Of a DNA stretch of 64,000 bases, positions 33,132 to 41,139 are shown piece by piece (position 1 is the stretch's first letter; every line of letters begins with the position of its first letter). Both the position numbers and the translations under genes were made by a program. The notes below the pieces were generated by a model. That model saw only the letters and a list, made by a program, of their open reading frames with translations. It ran no database searches and was not told the DNA's origin. Source of the stretch: Novosphingobium aureum (GTDB taxonomy: Bacteria; Pseudomonadota; Alphaproteobacteria; Sphingomonadales; Sphingomonadaceae); contig NZ_JADZGI010000001.1 of NCBI RefSeq assembly GCF_015865035.1, positions 1,488,001 through 1,552,000 of the forward strand, in the 5' to 3' direction.

Positions 33132-33311
33132 TCAGGCCACCTCGCTGAGATAGCCGACGTCAGAGAACAGCGGCACGGCGAGAGGCGGCTCGGAATCGTT
33201 CTCCGGCTCATCCTCCTCGATCTCGGCATCTGCATCGCCGTCGACGTGGTCGAGCAAGGCGATGAGCGCTTCGATGGCGTCTTCGATGAGCTTGCGGTCG
33301 CGCGCGGTCAT
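33132..33311 (-). CDS. Small acidic phage protein (59 residues)
   Basis: ATGA overlap with the stop of the Cro-like gene. Helical N-terminal half (RKLIEDAIEALIALLDHVDG) then an acidic stretch of Asp/Glu (DADAEIEEDEPENDSE). Such proteins can mimic DNA or act as anti-repressors, but nothing here proves it. Confidence 0.5.
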   Translation of the reverse strand: MTARDRKLIEDAIEALIALLDHVDGDADAEIEEDEPENDSEPPLAVPLFSDVGYLSEVA

Positions 33312-33526
33312 GCTGCGGCGTCCTGCCTAAGCTCAGGCGGCAGCAACTGCGTCACTGTCAGGTCGGCGCCATCGGCTTTCGCAGCACCAATCACCTCTTC
33401 CCAGCGATCGAGCGGAATACGGTTCCGATCGAACCACGCCTGCACCGTGGTATGACTGTTGTGGCCGAGCTTCCGGGCCAAGGCGCGAATGCCGCCGAGG
33501 TCGGTTATGATCGTCTGATGGTCCAT
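33308..33526 (-). CDS. Cro-like regulator
   Basis: 72 residues from the ATG at 33526; a GTG two codons earlier is possible. Helix-turn-helix IITDLGGIRALARKLGHNSH then TTVQAWFDRNRIPLDRW is a clear Cro/YdaS-like DNA-binding pattern. It is transcribed divergently from the repressor, and its promoter overlaps the shared operators. The -10-like element TACACC (33538-33533) ends about 7 nt before the ATG, so the transcript is probably leaderless. Confidence 0.75.
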   Translation of the reverse strand: MDHQTIITDLGGIRALARKLGHNSHTTVQAWFDRNRIPLDRWEEVIGAAKADGADLTVTQLLPPELRQDAAA

Positions 33527-33532
33527 ACGCAC

Positions 33533-33561
33533 GGTGTACGCACCGAGCGTACGCTAGTCAA
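33533..33561 (-). promoter_or_regulatory. Early leftward promoter with repressor operators
   Basis: Minus strand: TTGACT (33561-33556), 17 nt, TACACC (33538-33533). Inside lie the palindrome AGCGTACGCT (33546-33555) and the related GTGTACGCAC (33534-33543). A further TGTACGCAC is in the first codons of the repressor gene (around 33606-33614). The same elements occur at 35707-35763, so both are likely targets of the S24 repressor. Confidence 0.65.
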
Positions 33562-33598
33562 CGTGGAAAGTGTATCGACCTCGCGCGATAACGTGGAC

Positions 33599-34342
33599 AT
33601 GGAAAATGTACGCACGACTGGTCAGACTGTTGCCGAACTGGTGGCCCGCGCTGGCTTGTCCATGCGGGCATTTGCCAAGGCCTGTGGGTACGCCACCGCG
33701 TCGGGTGTGCAGCGCTATATGGACCCGGAATTCGATGCCAACCTGAAGCCTGACGTCGCAGTCAAGATGGTGGAGGCGTTGAAGGGGAAGGGGGAGCCCC
33801 CGATCGCCGCCGAAGAAGTTTATGCGCTCGTTGGTATGCCTGCGACGAACGCTGCGCCAGTTCACTATGAGGGCGCGTCCATGGACCGCATGCGCCAAGA
33901 CGTGCCAATCTTGGGGACTGCGTTGGGTGCCGACCGGATCGAGGACGACTTGGCTATCGAGCAAACCCATCTCTTCACCGACGAAATCATCGGCTACGCC
34001 AAGCGGCCTGTTATCCTGGATGGTCGAGCAGACGTTTACGGGATTTACGTCCAAGGAACGTCCATGGAGCCGCGATACGAGGACGGTTCGATCGTATTCG
34101 CCGAAACCAAGCGCCCGGCCCGCATTGGCGATTCCGTCATCGTCTATCTTCGGAAGAACGGTGATGCTCACGAGGCGGATGATGGTGAAAGCGCGCGCAC
34201 AGTGCTTGTGAAGCGGCTCGTTAAGAAAAGCGGATCGTTCGTAGAGCTGGAGCAGTACAATCCACGCTTCACCTTTAGACTGGACGGGAAGGAAGTGCTC
34301 AAGATGCACCGCGTCTTGACGATGGATGATCTTCTTTCGTGA
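33599..34342 (+). CDS. CI-like repressor, S24 peptidase family
   Basis: 247 residues from the ATG at 33599; the longer frame lies in the operator region. N-terminal DNA-binding segment (SMRAFAKACGYATASGVQRYM). C-terminal S24/LexA-type domain: VYGIYVQGTSMEPRYEDGSI with the nucleophile Ser in GTSMEP and the general-base Lys in SARTVLVKRLV. Predicted to keep lysogeny and self-cleave on RecA activation. Divergent to the Cro-like gene over shared operators. Confidence 0.88.
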   Translation: MENVRTTGQTVAELVARAGLSMRAFAKACGYATASGVQRYMDPEFDANLKPDVAVKMVEALKGKGEPPIAAEEVYALVGMPATNAAPVHYEGASMDRMRQDVPILGTALGADRIEDDLAIEQTHLFTDEIIGYAKRPVILDGRADVYGIYVQGTSMEPRYEDGSIVFAETKRPARIGDSVIVYLRKNGDAHEADDGESARTVLVKRLVKKSGSFVELEQYNPRFTFRLDGKEVLKMHRVLTMDDLLS

Positions 34343-34370
34343 CCGCTGTTGCTGGCGGTAAGAGGTAGAG

Positions 34371-34847
34371 ATGAAGGTTCGGCGGGTAGCTCGAGTGCCA
34401 AAACTCCAGATCACTGACACGCAATGGCGCGACGACGACATGCAGCCGCGATATTGCCCCATTTACGCCAAAACCCGCCCAGCCCGGGGTGGTTGGCAGT
34501 GGCGATCGGCCCGCGCCGAAGGCGGTGGTGACGAATATATGCTTGTCGCACAGGTGCACCCTAAGCGTGGCGACATGAAATCGACCCTCATCGTGAAGTG
34601 TGGCGACGGCTATGCGGTAGTTTGTCGGTACGAATTTCACTCGAGCCACCCAGGCCTGCACGCCCACGCGCATTGCGAACGTGCTGGCGTGGAGATCGGT
34701 TCGAGTGGCATGGATGGTCTGGAGCGAGTGCCGCCCGGCAAGGGTAGGGCAAATCGACAAGCTCCATTATCCATCTCGACATTTTGGGAGGAATCCCGCA
34801 GATTCTTTCGCATACAAGACGATATTGGACCGCTGTTCCGATCATGA
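34371..34847 (+). CDS. Unknown protein in two-gene cassette with DUF1828
   Basis: 158 residues. Contains KSTLIVKCGDGYAVVCRYEFHSS-like strands, HSSHPGLHAHAHCERAG (His cluster) and STFWEESRRFFRI. No domain recognised. It is 28 bp after the repressor gene with AGAGGTAGAG as ribosome site, and its stop overlaps the start of the DUF1828 gene (ATGA). The tight pairing next to a repressor suggests a lysogen-expressed two-component unit such as a toxin-antitoxin or exclusion pair; this is inference. Confidence 0.5.
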   Translation: MKVRRVARVPKLQITDTQWRDDDMQPRYCPIYAKTRPARGGWQWRSARAEGGGDEYMLVAQVHPKRGDMKSTLIVKCGDGYAVVCRYEFHSSHPGLHAHAHCERAGVEIGSSGMDGLERVPPGKGRANRQAPLSISTFWEESRRFFRIQDDIGPLFRS

Positions 34848-35632
34848 CAGGTGCATTTGAAAAGGAGCTTTGTGCCGCGTTTTGCGGTGGCCTTGAGGTG
34901 CATCCCGTTGGTGTCGGATATGCGGTGTCCACTGCTTTCAGAGACAACTCGGGCGATCGTCTGTCATTCTATATCGAAACTGGCGGAGATGGATTCGACC
35001 TCGTCGATGGCGGCGATTATCTCCCAGAACTGGTCGCGCGCGACATTCATATTGCCGGAGGGACGAGGGGAGATCTCCTAAACGCCATCCTTTCGGAAGC
35101 AGGAGCGTATTGGGATCGCGAAACCTATGAAATTCGCGCTGACGGTGTAGCGGAGGCAGACTTGGCGGTGCGTTCAATACAATTCCTGTCCGCGCTCATT
35201 CGGGTTCGCGATCTTTCGCTTATCACGAAAGATCGGGTTAAGTCTGCATTTCGCGAAGACTTCATCCGAGAGGTCACGGCCCGCTATGGCGAAGAATTTG
35301 AAATCGAGGAAAGCGCTCCTCCAACCAAGGATCTGGAAGAATTTCCTGCCGATGTGGTCTTGCGCTCAATCAATGGTGGCCGCCCAGGTGCGATTTACCT
35401 CGTCAACAACAGTGACAAGCTGAACGAAGCGCTTCTCGCCTGGCAGGAGGTTCATAAGATTCGCGCCGATGTGGCGATGGTGGCGGTTATCGAAGACAAC
35501 CGGATGACGAACATCAATAAGATGAAGTTCCAACGCGCCCAGAACAGGCGCTTGCCAATGCCCATCTTCCGAGGGGGCGAGCGAGATACGGTGGAATTCA
35601 TCGCGGACGAAATGCGGACACGAGCGGCCTAG
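34844..35632 (+). CDS. DUF1828/DUF1829 domain protein
   Basis: 262 residues from the ATG at 34844. N-terminal DUF1828 pattern: RLSFYIETGGDGFDLVDGGD followed by LLNAILSEAGAYWDRETYEI. The C-terminal part (PADVVLRSINGGRPGAIYLV, KINKMKFQRA-like end) matches the DUF1829 region. Families of this type are uncharacterised but common on mobile elements. Ends just before a strong terminator, closing the repressor transcript. Confidence 0.65.
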   Translation: MTGAFEKELCAAFCGGLEVHPVGVGYAVSTAFRDNSGDRLSFYIETGGDGFDLVDGGDYLPELVARDIHIAGGTRGDLLNAILSEAGAYWDRETYEIRADGVAEADLAVRSIQFLSALIRVRDLSLITKDRVKSAFREDFIREVTARYGEEFEIEESAPPTKDLEEFPADVVLRSINGGRPGAIYLVNNSDKLNEALLAWQEVHKIRADVAMVAVIEDNRMTNINKMKFQRAQNRRLPMPIFRGGERDTVEFIADEMRTRAA

Positions 35633-35658
35633 CTGGCCCATCACACTCAGCCAAAATG

Positions 35659-35684
35659 ACCCCGGTTCACAGCCGGGGTTTTTC
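35659..35684 (+). terminator. Rho-independent terminator after the repressor operon
   Basis: CCCCGG / CCGGGG stem (35660-35665 with 35673-35678), 7-nt loop TTCACAG, followed by TTTTT. Closes the repressor-DUF1828 transcript before the rightward early promoter. Confidence 0.85.
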
Positions 35685-35706
35685 ATGAGTATCGCTTGTT
35701 CAATGG

Positions 35707-35763
35707 GTGTACGCACAATGTGTATTTAATGGCTTGACCTAGTGTACGCTACCTGTGTACACC
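35707..35763 (+). promoter_or_regulatory. Early rightward promoter with repressor operators
   Basis: TTGACC (35734-35739), 18 nt, TACACC (35758-35763). GTGTACGCAC at 35707-35716 and AGTGTACGCT at 35741-35750 are near copies of the elements at 33533-33561; the promoter as a whole aligns with that promoter (TTGAC, TAG, GTACGCT, GTACACC). Drives the recombination/integration operon starting at 35809 (GGAG before its ATG). Confidence 0.68.
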
Positions 35764-35808
35764 ATCCCCAACGCCGGCGCTCACAGCCCAGCAAGTTGGA
35801 GATGACCC

Positions 35809-36288
35809 ATGCACATCACCGAGATCACCCCCGCGACGGCTGCCGAGATCGGCACGTCGTGGCAGCGTCACCCCGAGGCGGCACGCATTCTCGATGCCCT
35901 CGGCCCTGATGACCTCTTCATCACGCGCCCCATGGTTGTCATGGGCACCGACGAACTGCGCGTCACCACGGATCGCTACGACGATCTGGCCGAAGTCCGC
36001 ACCGACCTGATCGACCTGTGCTTCGGCTCGACGTTCCGCGAGGCGCTGGAGCAGGGCAAGCCCCACGACTATCTCGATTTCGAAGCCAGCTGGCCGACCG
36101 TTCAGGACGTGCTGCGCGAGCGCTTCGGCGATCCGAACGAACTGGCCGGGTTCAGCCTTGCTGATGCTCAGGTGCGGTACCGCCATGGTGTGACGCGGAT
36201 CGGCACGCTGGATCAGCAGGTCGCTGAGGCTCGCGAGGCAATGGGCGAGGCGCGCTGGGATCAGCTAAACCGGGAGTGGGCAGCATGA
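35809..36288 (+). CDS. Hypothetical phage early protein
   Basis: 159 residues, acidic, no membrane segment. Contains DRYDDLAEVRTDLIDLCFGSTF, ASWPTVQDVLRERFGDPNEL and a helical C-terminus (VAEAREAMGEARWDQLNREW). First gene of the rightward operon. Not recognised. Confidence 0.6.
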   Translation: MHITEITPATAAEIGTSWQRHPEAARILDALGPDDLFITRPMVVMGTDELRVTTDRYDDLAEVRTDLIDLCFGSTFREALEQGKPHDYLDFEASWPTVQDVLRERFGDPNELAGFSLADAQVRYRHGVTRIGTLDQQVAEAREAMGEARWDQLNREWAA

Positions 36289-36521
36289 ACGGCGCCACCC
36301 GCCACGACGGTACGCCAGCCTATCTCGCTGCCCCGCAGCGCCAGCGCCAGACCGCTGCAGAGGCCGACCCGGAAAGCTTCATCAGCAGGATGCGCGCGGC
36401 CCAGCAGGTCACCGGCGAACCCAGTCCACTCGTCGGCGCCACCATTCTTCTCGCGCTGCTGATCCTCGGCACGCTGCTTGCCATCGGCCTCGATGGGCTC
36501 TTTGTTTGGGGGAACACCTGA
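36285..36521 (+). CDS. Small phage protein with C-terminal membrane helix
   Basis: 78 residues from the ATG at 36285 (ATGA overlap with the previous gene). Soluble N-terminal half, then a single hydrophobic segment (LVGATILLALLILGTLLAIG) near the C-terminus. Possibly a superinfection-exclusion or small regulatory membrane protein. Not recognised. Confidence 0.55.
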   Translation: MNGATRHDGTPAYLAAPQRQRQTAAEADPESFISRMRAAQQVTGEPSPLVGATILLALLILGTLLAIGLDGLFVWGNT

Positions 36522-37636
36522 TGAATGGGCAGACTGAAATCTCTTCTGCCGACATTGTGCTGGCAGTCGAGACGACCCCGCAGATCGTGCTGCTCGACAG
36601 CGCCAAGTTCGACCAGTTCTACGACCGCGTGCGTAGCGAGACGGCGGGCATCGTCGTCGACCTCTCAACGAAGAAGGGGCGGGACGAGGTTCGCTCGCTG
36701 GCCGCGAAGGTCACGCGCTCCAAGACCATGATCGACAAGGCTGGGCTCGCACTCACCAGGCAGTGGCGTGAGCAGACCAACCAGGTGAATGCGGCCCGCA
36801 AGGAGATCGAGGAGCGCCTGAGCACGCTGGCGGAAGAGGTCCGCCGCCCTCTCACCGAGTGGGAGAACACCGAAAAGGAGCGGGTCGAAAGCTGCCGCGC
36901 CATCATCGACGAGATGAAGCAGGCCGCTGTCGTGACGATCGAGGACACCGCCGCTTCGGTCCGCGCGCGCGGCATGAAGGTGTGGGGTCAGGAGATCGGC
37001 GACCAGTTCGGCGACATGGCCGGCGAGGCTCAGTCAGCGAAGGAAAGCGCTGTCGAGACGCTCAAAGCCGCCTTGGCGCGCCTCACTCGTGAAGAGGAAG
37101 AGCGCGCCGAGCTGGAGAAGCTGCGTGCCGAAGCAGCTGAACGTGAAGCTCGCGAGCAGGCGGCACGTGAAGAGCGCGAGGCCAAGGAGCGTGCAGAGGC
37201 CGAGGCGAGGCAGGCGGAAGAGCGCCGCGTCGCTGAGCAGAAGGCCGAGGAAGAGCGCGCATCTCGTATCGCCCGTGAAGCTGAAGAGCGCGCCCGGCGT
37301 GAAGCCGAAGTGGCCGCACAGGCCGAACGCGATCGCATCCAGCGCGAGCACGATGAAGCTTTGGCTGCAGAACGTCGTCGCGCCGAGCAGGCTGAACGCG
37401 AGGCGCAGGCCGAGCGGGACCGCATCGCCAAGGAAGAGGCCGACCGTAAGGCCGAGGCTGAACGCATCGCTCAGGAGCAGGCCGCTCGCGAGGCCGACCG
37501 CGCCCACCGGGGCAAGATCATGGCCGCCGCCAAAGAGGCAATCATGGAAGCCGGATCGGTCGATGAAGCGACCGCCAAGAACATCGTGCTCGCCATTGTC
37601 GGCGGGTCTGTCCCCAACGTCACGTTGAGGTTCTGA
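36521..37636 (+). CDS. Coiled-coil phage recombination-module protein
   Basis: 371 residues. The N-terminal 180 residues are helical (DQFYDRVRSETAGIVVDLST, KEIEERLSTLAEEVRRPLTE). Residues about 185-340 are an uninterrupted Glu/Arg/Ala coiled coil of more than 130 residues. The C-terminus forms a small helical unit (AAKEAIMEAGSVDEATAKNI). Similar long-coil proteins precede YqaJ exonuclease genes in other alphaproteobacterial phages. A DNA-end accessory role is inferred. Confidence 0.55.
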   Translation: MNGQTEISSADIVLAVETTPQIVLLDSAKFDQFYDRVRSETAGIVVDLSTKKGRDEVRSLAAKVTRSKTMIDKAGLALTRQWREQTNQVNAARKEIEERLSTLAEEVRRPLTEWENTEKERVESCRAIIDEMKQAAVVTIEDTAASVRARGMKVWGQEIGDQFGDMAGEAQSAKESAVETLKAALARLTREEEERAELEKLRAEAAEREAREQAAREEREAKERAEAEARQAEERRVAEQKAEEERASRIAREAEERARREAEVAAQAERDRIQREHDEALAAERRRAEQAEREAQAERDRIAKEEADRKAEAERIAQEQAAREADRAHRGKIMAAAKEAIMEAGSVDEATAKNIVLAIVGGSVPNVTLRF

Positions 37637-37638
37637 TC

Positions 37639-38412
37639 ATGGATAACCCGTTTGCACTCGACTATTCCGAGCCCGCGCAGATCGATGCCGAAGAACTGTA
37701 TGAGCCCGCTGCCGAGGCCGAGCAGAAGTTGGGTGGCATCAAGATCCACAACGATCTCATCCAGGGCAGCGACGAGTGGCTACAGGCGCGCTGTGGCCTG
37801 ATCACCGCGTCCGAGATGAAGTTGCTCCTCACGCCGACCATGAAGGCGGCAAACAGCGACAAGGTGCGGGCGCACTTCTACGAGCTGGCGTTTCAGCGCC
37901 TCACCGGGTTCGTCGAGCCGCAGTACGTCTCCGACGCCATGCTGCGCGGGCAGGAAGACGAAATCTATGCCCGCGAGGAGTACAGCCAGCACTACGCGAG
38001 CGTCGAAGAGACTGGCTTCATCACGAATGATCATTGGGGCTTCACCATCGGCTACAGCCCCGACGGTCTTGTCGGCGATGATGGCCTGATCGAAGTCAAG
38101 TCGCGTGGCGGCAAGTACCAGGTCCAAACCATCGCCAACAACGAGGTGCCGGCCGAGTACATGCTGCAGCTGCAGACCGGCCTGCTCATCACTGGCCGCA
38201 AGTGGATCGACTTCATCTCCTACTGCGGCGGCTTGCCGATGTTCGTCAAGCGCGTCGAGCCCGACCCCGAAATGCAAGAAGCAATCATCGCCGCCGTGAC
38301 GCGCGCCGAGGAAGCAATCGCGGACATCGAGCGCGAGTACCGCGCCACGCTCGCGACGATGCCAAAGGTGATCGAGACGGAACGGCGGGCTGTTGAGGAG
38401 ATAATCCTGTGA
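37639..38412 (+). CDS. YqaJ-family viral exonuclease
   Basis: 257 residues. QGSDEWLQARCGLITASEMK is the classic YqaJ start; LRGQEDEIYAREEYSQHYAS, GYSPDGLVGDDGLIEVKSRG (catalytic D and E-x-K) and MLQLQTGLLITGRKWIDFISY complete the fold. Degrades one strand at DNA ends to feed single-strand annealing. Next to the candidate annealing partner downstream. Confidence 0.9.
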   Translation: MDNPFALDYSEPAQIDAEELYEPAAEAEQKLGGIKIHNDLIQGSDEWLQARCGLITASEMKLLLTPTMKAANSDKVRAHFYELAFQRLTGFVEPQYVSDAMLRGQEDEIYAREEYSQHYASVEETGFITNDHWGFTIGYSPDGLVGDDGLIEVKSRGGKYQVQTIANNEVPAEYMLQLQTGLLITGRKWIDFISYCGGLPMFVKRVEPDPEMQEAIIAAVTRAEEAIADIEREYRATLATMPKVIETERRAVEEIIL

Positions 38413-39209
38413 ACGATATGATCGATATGTCCCGTTTCGTCGAAGCGAAGTCGGATCAGCTCAACGCCGATGACCTCATCGATTCGCCGCGCACCATCAC
38501 CGTCACCCGCGTGACCGGCAGCGATGGCGATCAGCCGGTGTCGATCCACTACGAGGGCGACAACGGGAAGCCGTTCAAGCCGTGCAAGACGATGCGCCGC
38601 GTTCTCCTTGCGATCTGGAAGCGCAACGCTGCCGACTACGTGGGCCGCTCGATGACGCTCTATCGCGACGACAGCGTGACGTTCGGCGGGCTCAACGTTG
38701 GCGGCATTCGCATCAGCCACATGAGCCACATGGACAAGGAGACGGTTGTCGTCGTCATGAAGACGAAGGGCAAGAAGGCGGGCATCAAGATCCAGCCTCT
38801 CAAGACCGAGCCGCGCGAAGACGAAGCCGCCAAGTGGGCCGACAAGTTCACCGCCACCGTTGCGCGTGCGCCGGACGCCGACAAGCTCGAGCAGTATGTC
38901 TCGGGGCAGGGCGCAACGCTCGAGCGCCTCAAGCAGCAGCGCCCCGAGCTGCATGCTGCCTGTGAAACGGCCATCGAGAATGCGCGCTCGTCGTTCGCGA
39001 CCTGGGGCGAGGGGCCTCGCGACACCGACCGAGGCGAAGCCCACACCTCCGACCCGGGCACCCTCCGCAAGCAGATCGACGAAGCGACTGACCGCGAAAG
39101 CTGGAAGGCTGCTGAGAACGCTGTCGGCGCCGCGGACCTCACCGACGAGCAGCGCCTTGAGCTGAGCCATGCGCTCAACCTCAAGGAACAGGCCCTCAAG
39201 CAGAACTAA
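38409..39209 (+). CDS. Phage ssDNA-binding/annealing-type protein (tentative)
   Basis: 266 residues. The N-terminal 130 residues have an OB-fold-like beta pattern (TVTRVTGSDGDQPVSIHYEG, MTLYRDDSVTFGGLNVGGIR, SHMDKETVVVVMKTKGKKAG) common in alphaproteobacterial phages next to YqaJ. The C-terminal part is helical. Function as the annealing or ssDNA-binding partner is inferred from the pairing (ATGA overlap). Confidence 0.5.
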   Translation: MNDMIDMSRFVEAKSDQLNADDLIDSPRTITVTRVTGSDGDQPVSIHYEGDNGKPFKPCKTMRRVLLAIWKRNAADYVGRSMTLYRDDSVTFGGLNVGGIRISHMSHMDKETVVVVMKTKGKKAGIKIQPLKTEPREDEAAKWADKFTATVARAPDADKLEQYVSGQGATLERLKQQRPELHAACETAIENARSSFATWGEGPRDTDRGEAHTSDPGTLRKQIDEATDRESWKAAENAVGAADLTDEQRLELSHALNLKEQALKQN

Positions 39210-39311
39210 CCCCCTTCGGTCGCGTGCCTCCAACCGCGCGACCGGACGGCCCGCCGCGTACCCACCCCCCAAGCCTCTCGCGCGGCGGGCCACCTATTCG
39301 AAAGGCACACC

Positions 39312-40310
39312 ATGGCGAAGCAATCCACTTCCCGCCTCAAGCTCAATGCACCACTCGGGCGCATGCCGGTGCTGCAGTTCATTCCCCCGGCCGAGTTGAC
39401 CGTCGATCCGAGCTATCAGCGCTCGATCGACGCCACCGATAGCCAGGCGCTGATCCGCTCGATCGCGCAGCACTGGAACTGGGACCTCTGCCAGCCCTTG
39501 GTCGTCTCTCGCCGCCTCACCGAGGAGGGCGAGCGGCTGTTCGTGATTGATGGCCAGCATCGGCTTGAAGCGTCACGGCTGCGCGGGGATATCGCCCAGC
39601 TTCCGTGCGTGGTCGTTGCGTACACGAGCGCTGCCGACGAGGCCGCGAGCTTCGTTCACCTGAACCAGCGCCGCCGCCCGCTCAAGGCGCTGGACCTGTT
39701 CAAGGCCGCGCTTGCCAGCGAGGACACCGAGGCGCTGGCCATTGCGTCAGCACTCTCCGACAGCGGCCTCTCACTGGCCCCGCACGGCAACTACGCCTCG
39801 TGGGCGCCGGGCATGGTGTCGAACATCGGTGGCATCCAGAGCGCATGGCGCAAGCAGGGCGAGGCTGCGTCGCGTCACGCCATGCGCGCCCTTTCCGAAG
39901 CTTTCGAAGGTCAGGTGCTTCGGTACGCCGGTACGATCTACCCAGGCATCGTCGCAGTCTGTCGCGAGGAGGCGAGCGACGGCAAGATCGAAGAGCGCCG
40001 ATTTGAACGCTTCGTCACCATGCTCGCCCTGCGCAGCCAGGACGACTGGCGCAGCGACGTCATGCTCGAGCAGGCACAAAGCTCTGCCGGGTACGCCGAG
40101 AGCGCAGCAGCTGCGATCCGGGGCGCGTGGCGCAGGGCAACTTCGGGGAATGAGCAGCCCGCCTCTGCTGGCGCCCGTGCTGGGACCGGCGCTGCGCTTC
40201 CGCCATTTTCGGGACGCCAGTGGTGTGACCAGTGCGACCAGCAGGTGCAGTACGGCCAGGCCTGCCTGTGCCGGGACAAGCACTGCACTATCAGGAGGGC
40301 CGCAGCATGA
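39312..40310 (+). CDS. ParB/Srx-fold (DGQHR) phage protein with zinc-ribbon end
   Basis: 332 residues. ELTVDPSYQRSIDATDSQAL and VIDGQHRLEASRLRGDIAQL are the ParB/DGQHR signature; FVHLNQRRRPLKALDLFKA follows. The C-terminal 35 residues hold a four-Cys cluster (WCDQCDQQVQYGQACLC) that may bind zinc. Such proteins can be nucleases or modification-linked factors. It starts 102 bp after the preceding gene; the gap shows no signal. Role here unknown. Confidence 0.68.
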   Translation: MAKQSTSRLKLNAPLGRMPVLQFIPPAELTVDPSYQRSIDATDSQALIRSIAQHWNWDLCQPLVVSRRLTEEGERLFVIDGQHRLEASRLRGDIAQLPCVVVAYTSAADEAASFVHLNQRRRPLKALDLFKAALASEDTEALAIASALSDSGLSLAPHGNYASWAPGMVSNIGGIQSAWRKQGEAASRHAMRALSEAFEGQVLRYAGTIYPGIVAVCREEASDGKIEERRFERFVTMLALRSQDDWRSDVMLEQAQSSAGYAESAAAAIRGAWRRATSGNEQPASAGARAGTGAALPPFSGRQWCDQCDQQVQYGQACLCRDKHCTIRRAAA

Positions 40311-40519
40311 CCCCCATCCAGATCATCGCCCGGCACGCCGCCGTCGAACCTCACCCCAGCGACATCCTCACCGAGATCGGCATCGACCAAGCCACGCGCA
40401 TCACGCTCGCGATGGAGCTTGAGGGCGAACTGGGCATCCACCTGAGCGATGCTGAGCTGTTCATGGCCTCTACGGTCGGGGACCTGGCGCGGGTGGTCGA
40501 GGGGAGGGTTGCAGCGTGA
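40307..40519 (+). CDS. Acyl-carrier-protein-like phage protein lacking the carrier Ser
   Basis: 70 residues from the ATG at 40307 (ATGA overlap). ILTEIGIDQATRITLAMELE followed by GELGIHLSDAELFMASTVGD matches the ACP helix II/III pattern, but the phosphopantetheine serine of the DSL motif is replaced by Gln28 (IDQA). It therefore cannot be a conventional acyl carrier. Retained fold suggests a protein-docking role. Confidence 0.65.
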   Translation: MTPIQIIARHAAVEPHPSDILTEIGIDQATRITLAMELEGELGIHLSDAELFMASTVGDLARVVEGRVAA

Positions 40520-41139
40520 CCGATCGGGTTTACTACGAAGTCGAGCCCGGCTCGGAGGCTCTCAAGTTCTGCCAGCGGTACGCTGCCGACTTGCAGGCCG
40601 CCAAGAACGCCTACGCCGACTTCGCGAAAAAGCACGGCGCCAAAGGCTGGACCGAGGGCTTCACCCGTCTCGCCGGGCTGGTTTTCGACTTTGGCGCGAC
40701 GATTCCGAGCGGCTTCAAGAAGGAGCGGCGCAGGACCAGCGATGGCCAAGATGTCTACACGCCGAGGCTTCGCGGCAGCGAGCACGGCAAGGCGATTGCG
40801 AAGCAGATCGAAGCTCTTCCAGCGCTGCCGAGCCAAAACGCCTTTGCTACGACATTCGGCATCCCGACGAGCTTGACCTACGCTGGCGGCGATTGCGTCA
40901 GAGGCTGTTCGGCCTTGACGATTGGTGTCGTCACTTCGGCCCTGATCGGGTGGTCAAAGCCGGGCGCCTACAGGATTGTGCTGCCCGACATTGATGCGCG
41001 CATTGCGGAGGCGAAGGAGCGTTACGATACCGTCGAGCCGTCCAGCTGGACGCTGCCCGAGGGCCTGACGCGCTCGTCGAAGGCTCGCTACGACCTGGCG
41101 TTCGCGCAGGCGAAGGTCGAGCAGGAGGAGGCCGCATGA
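40516..41139 (+). CDS. Hypothetical phage protein
   Basis: 207 residues. Contains KAYADFAKKHGAKGWTEGF-like helix, GLVFDFGATIPSGFKKERRR and a strand-rich centre. No family recognised. It overlaps the ACP-like gene and the excisionase-like gene by ATGA, so the three are translated together. Confidence 0.6.
   Translation: MTDRVYYEVEPGSEALKFCQRYAADLQAAKNAYADFAKKHGAKGWTEGFTRLAGLVFDFGATIPSGFKKERRRTSDGQDVYTPRLRGSEHGKAIAKQIEALPALPSQNAFATTFGIPTSLTYAGGDCVRGCSALTIGVVTSALIGWSKPGAYRIVLPDIDARIAEAKERYDTVEPSSWTLPEGLTRSSKARYDLAFAQAKVEQEEAA

Noticed and set aside
39210..39311. Possible regulatory element before the ParB-like gene
   Set aside because: GC-rich spacer with no convincing promoter, repeat or terminator.
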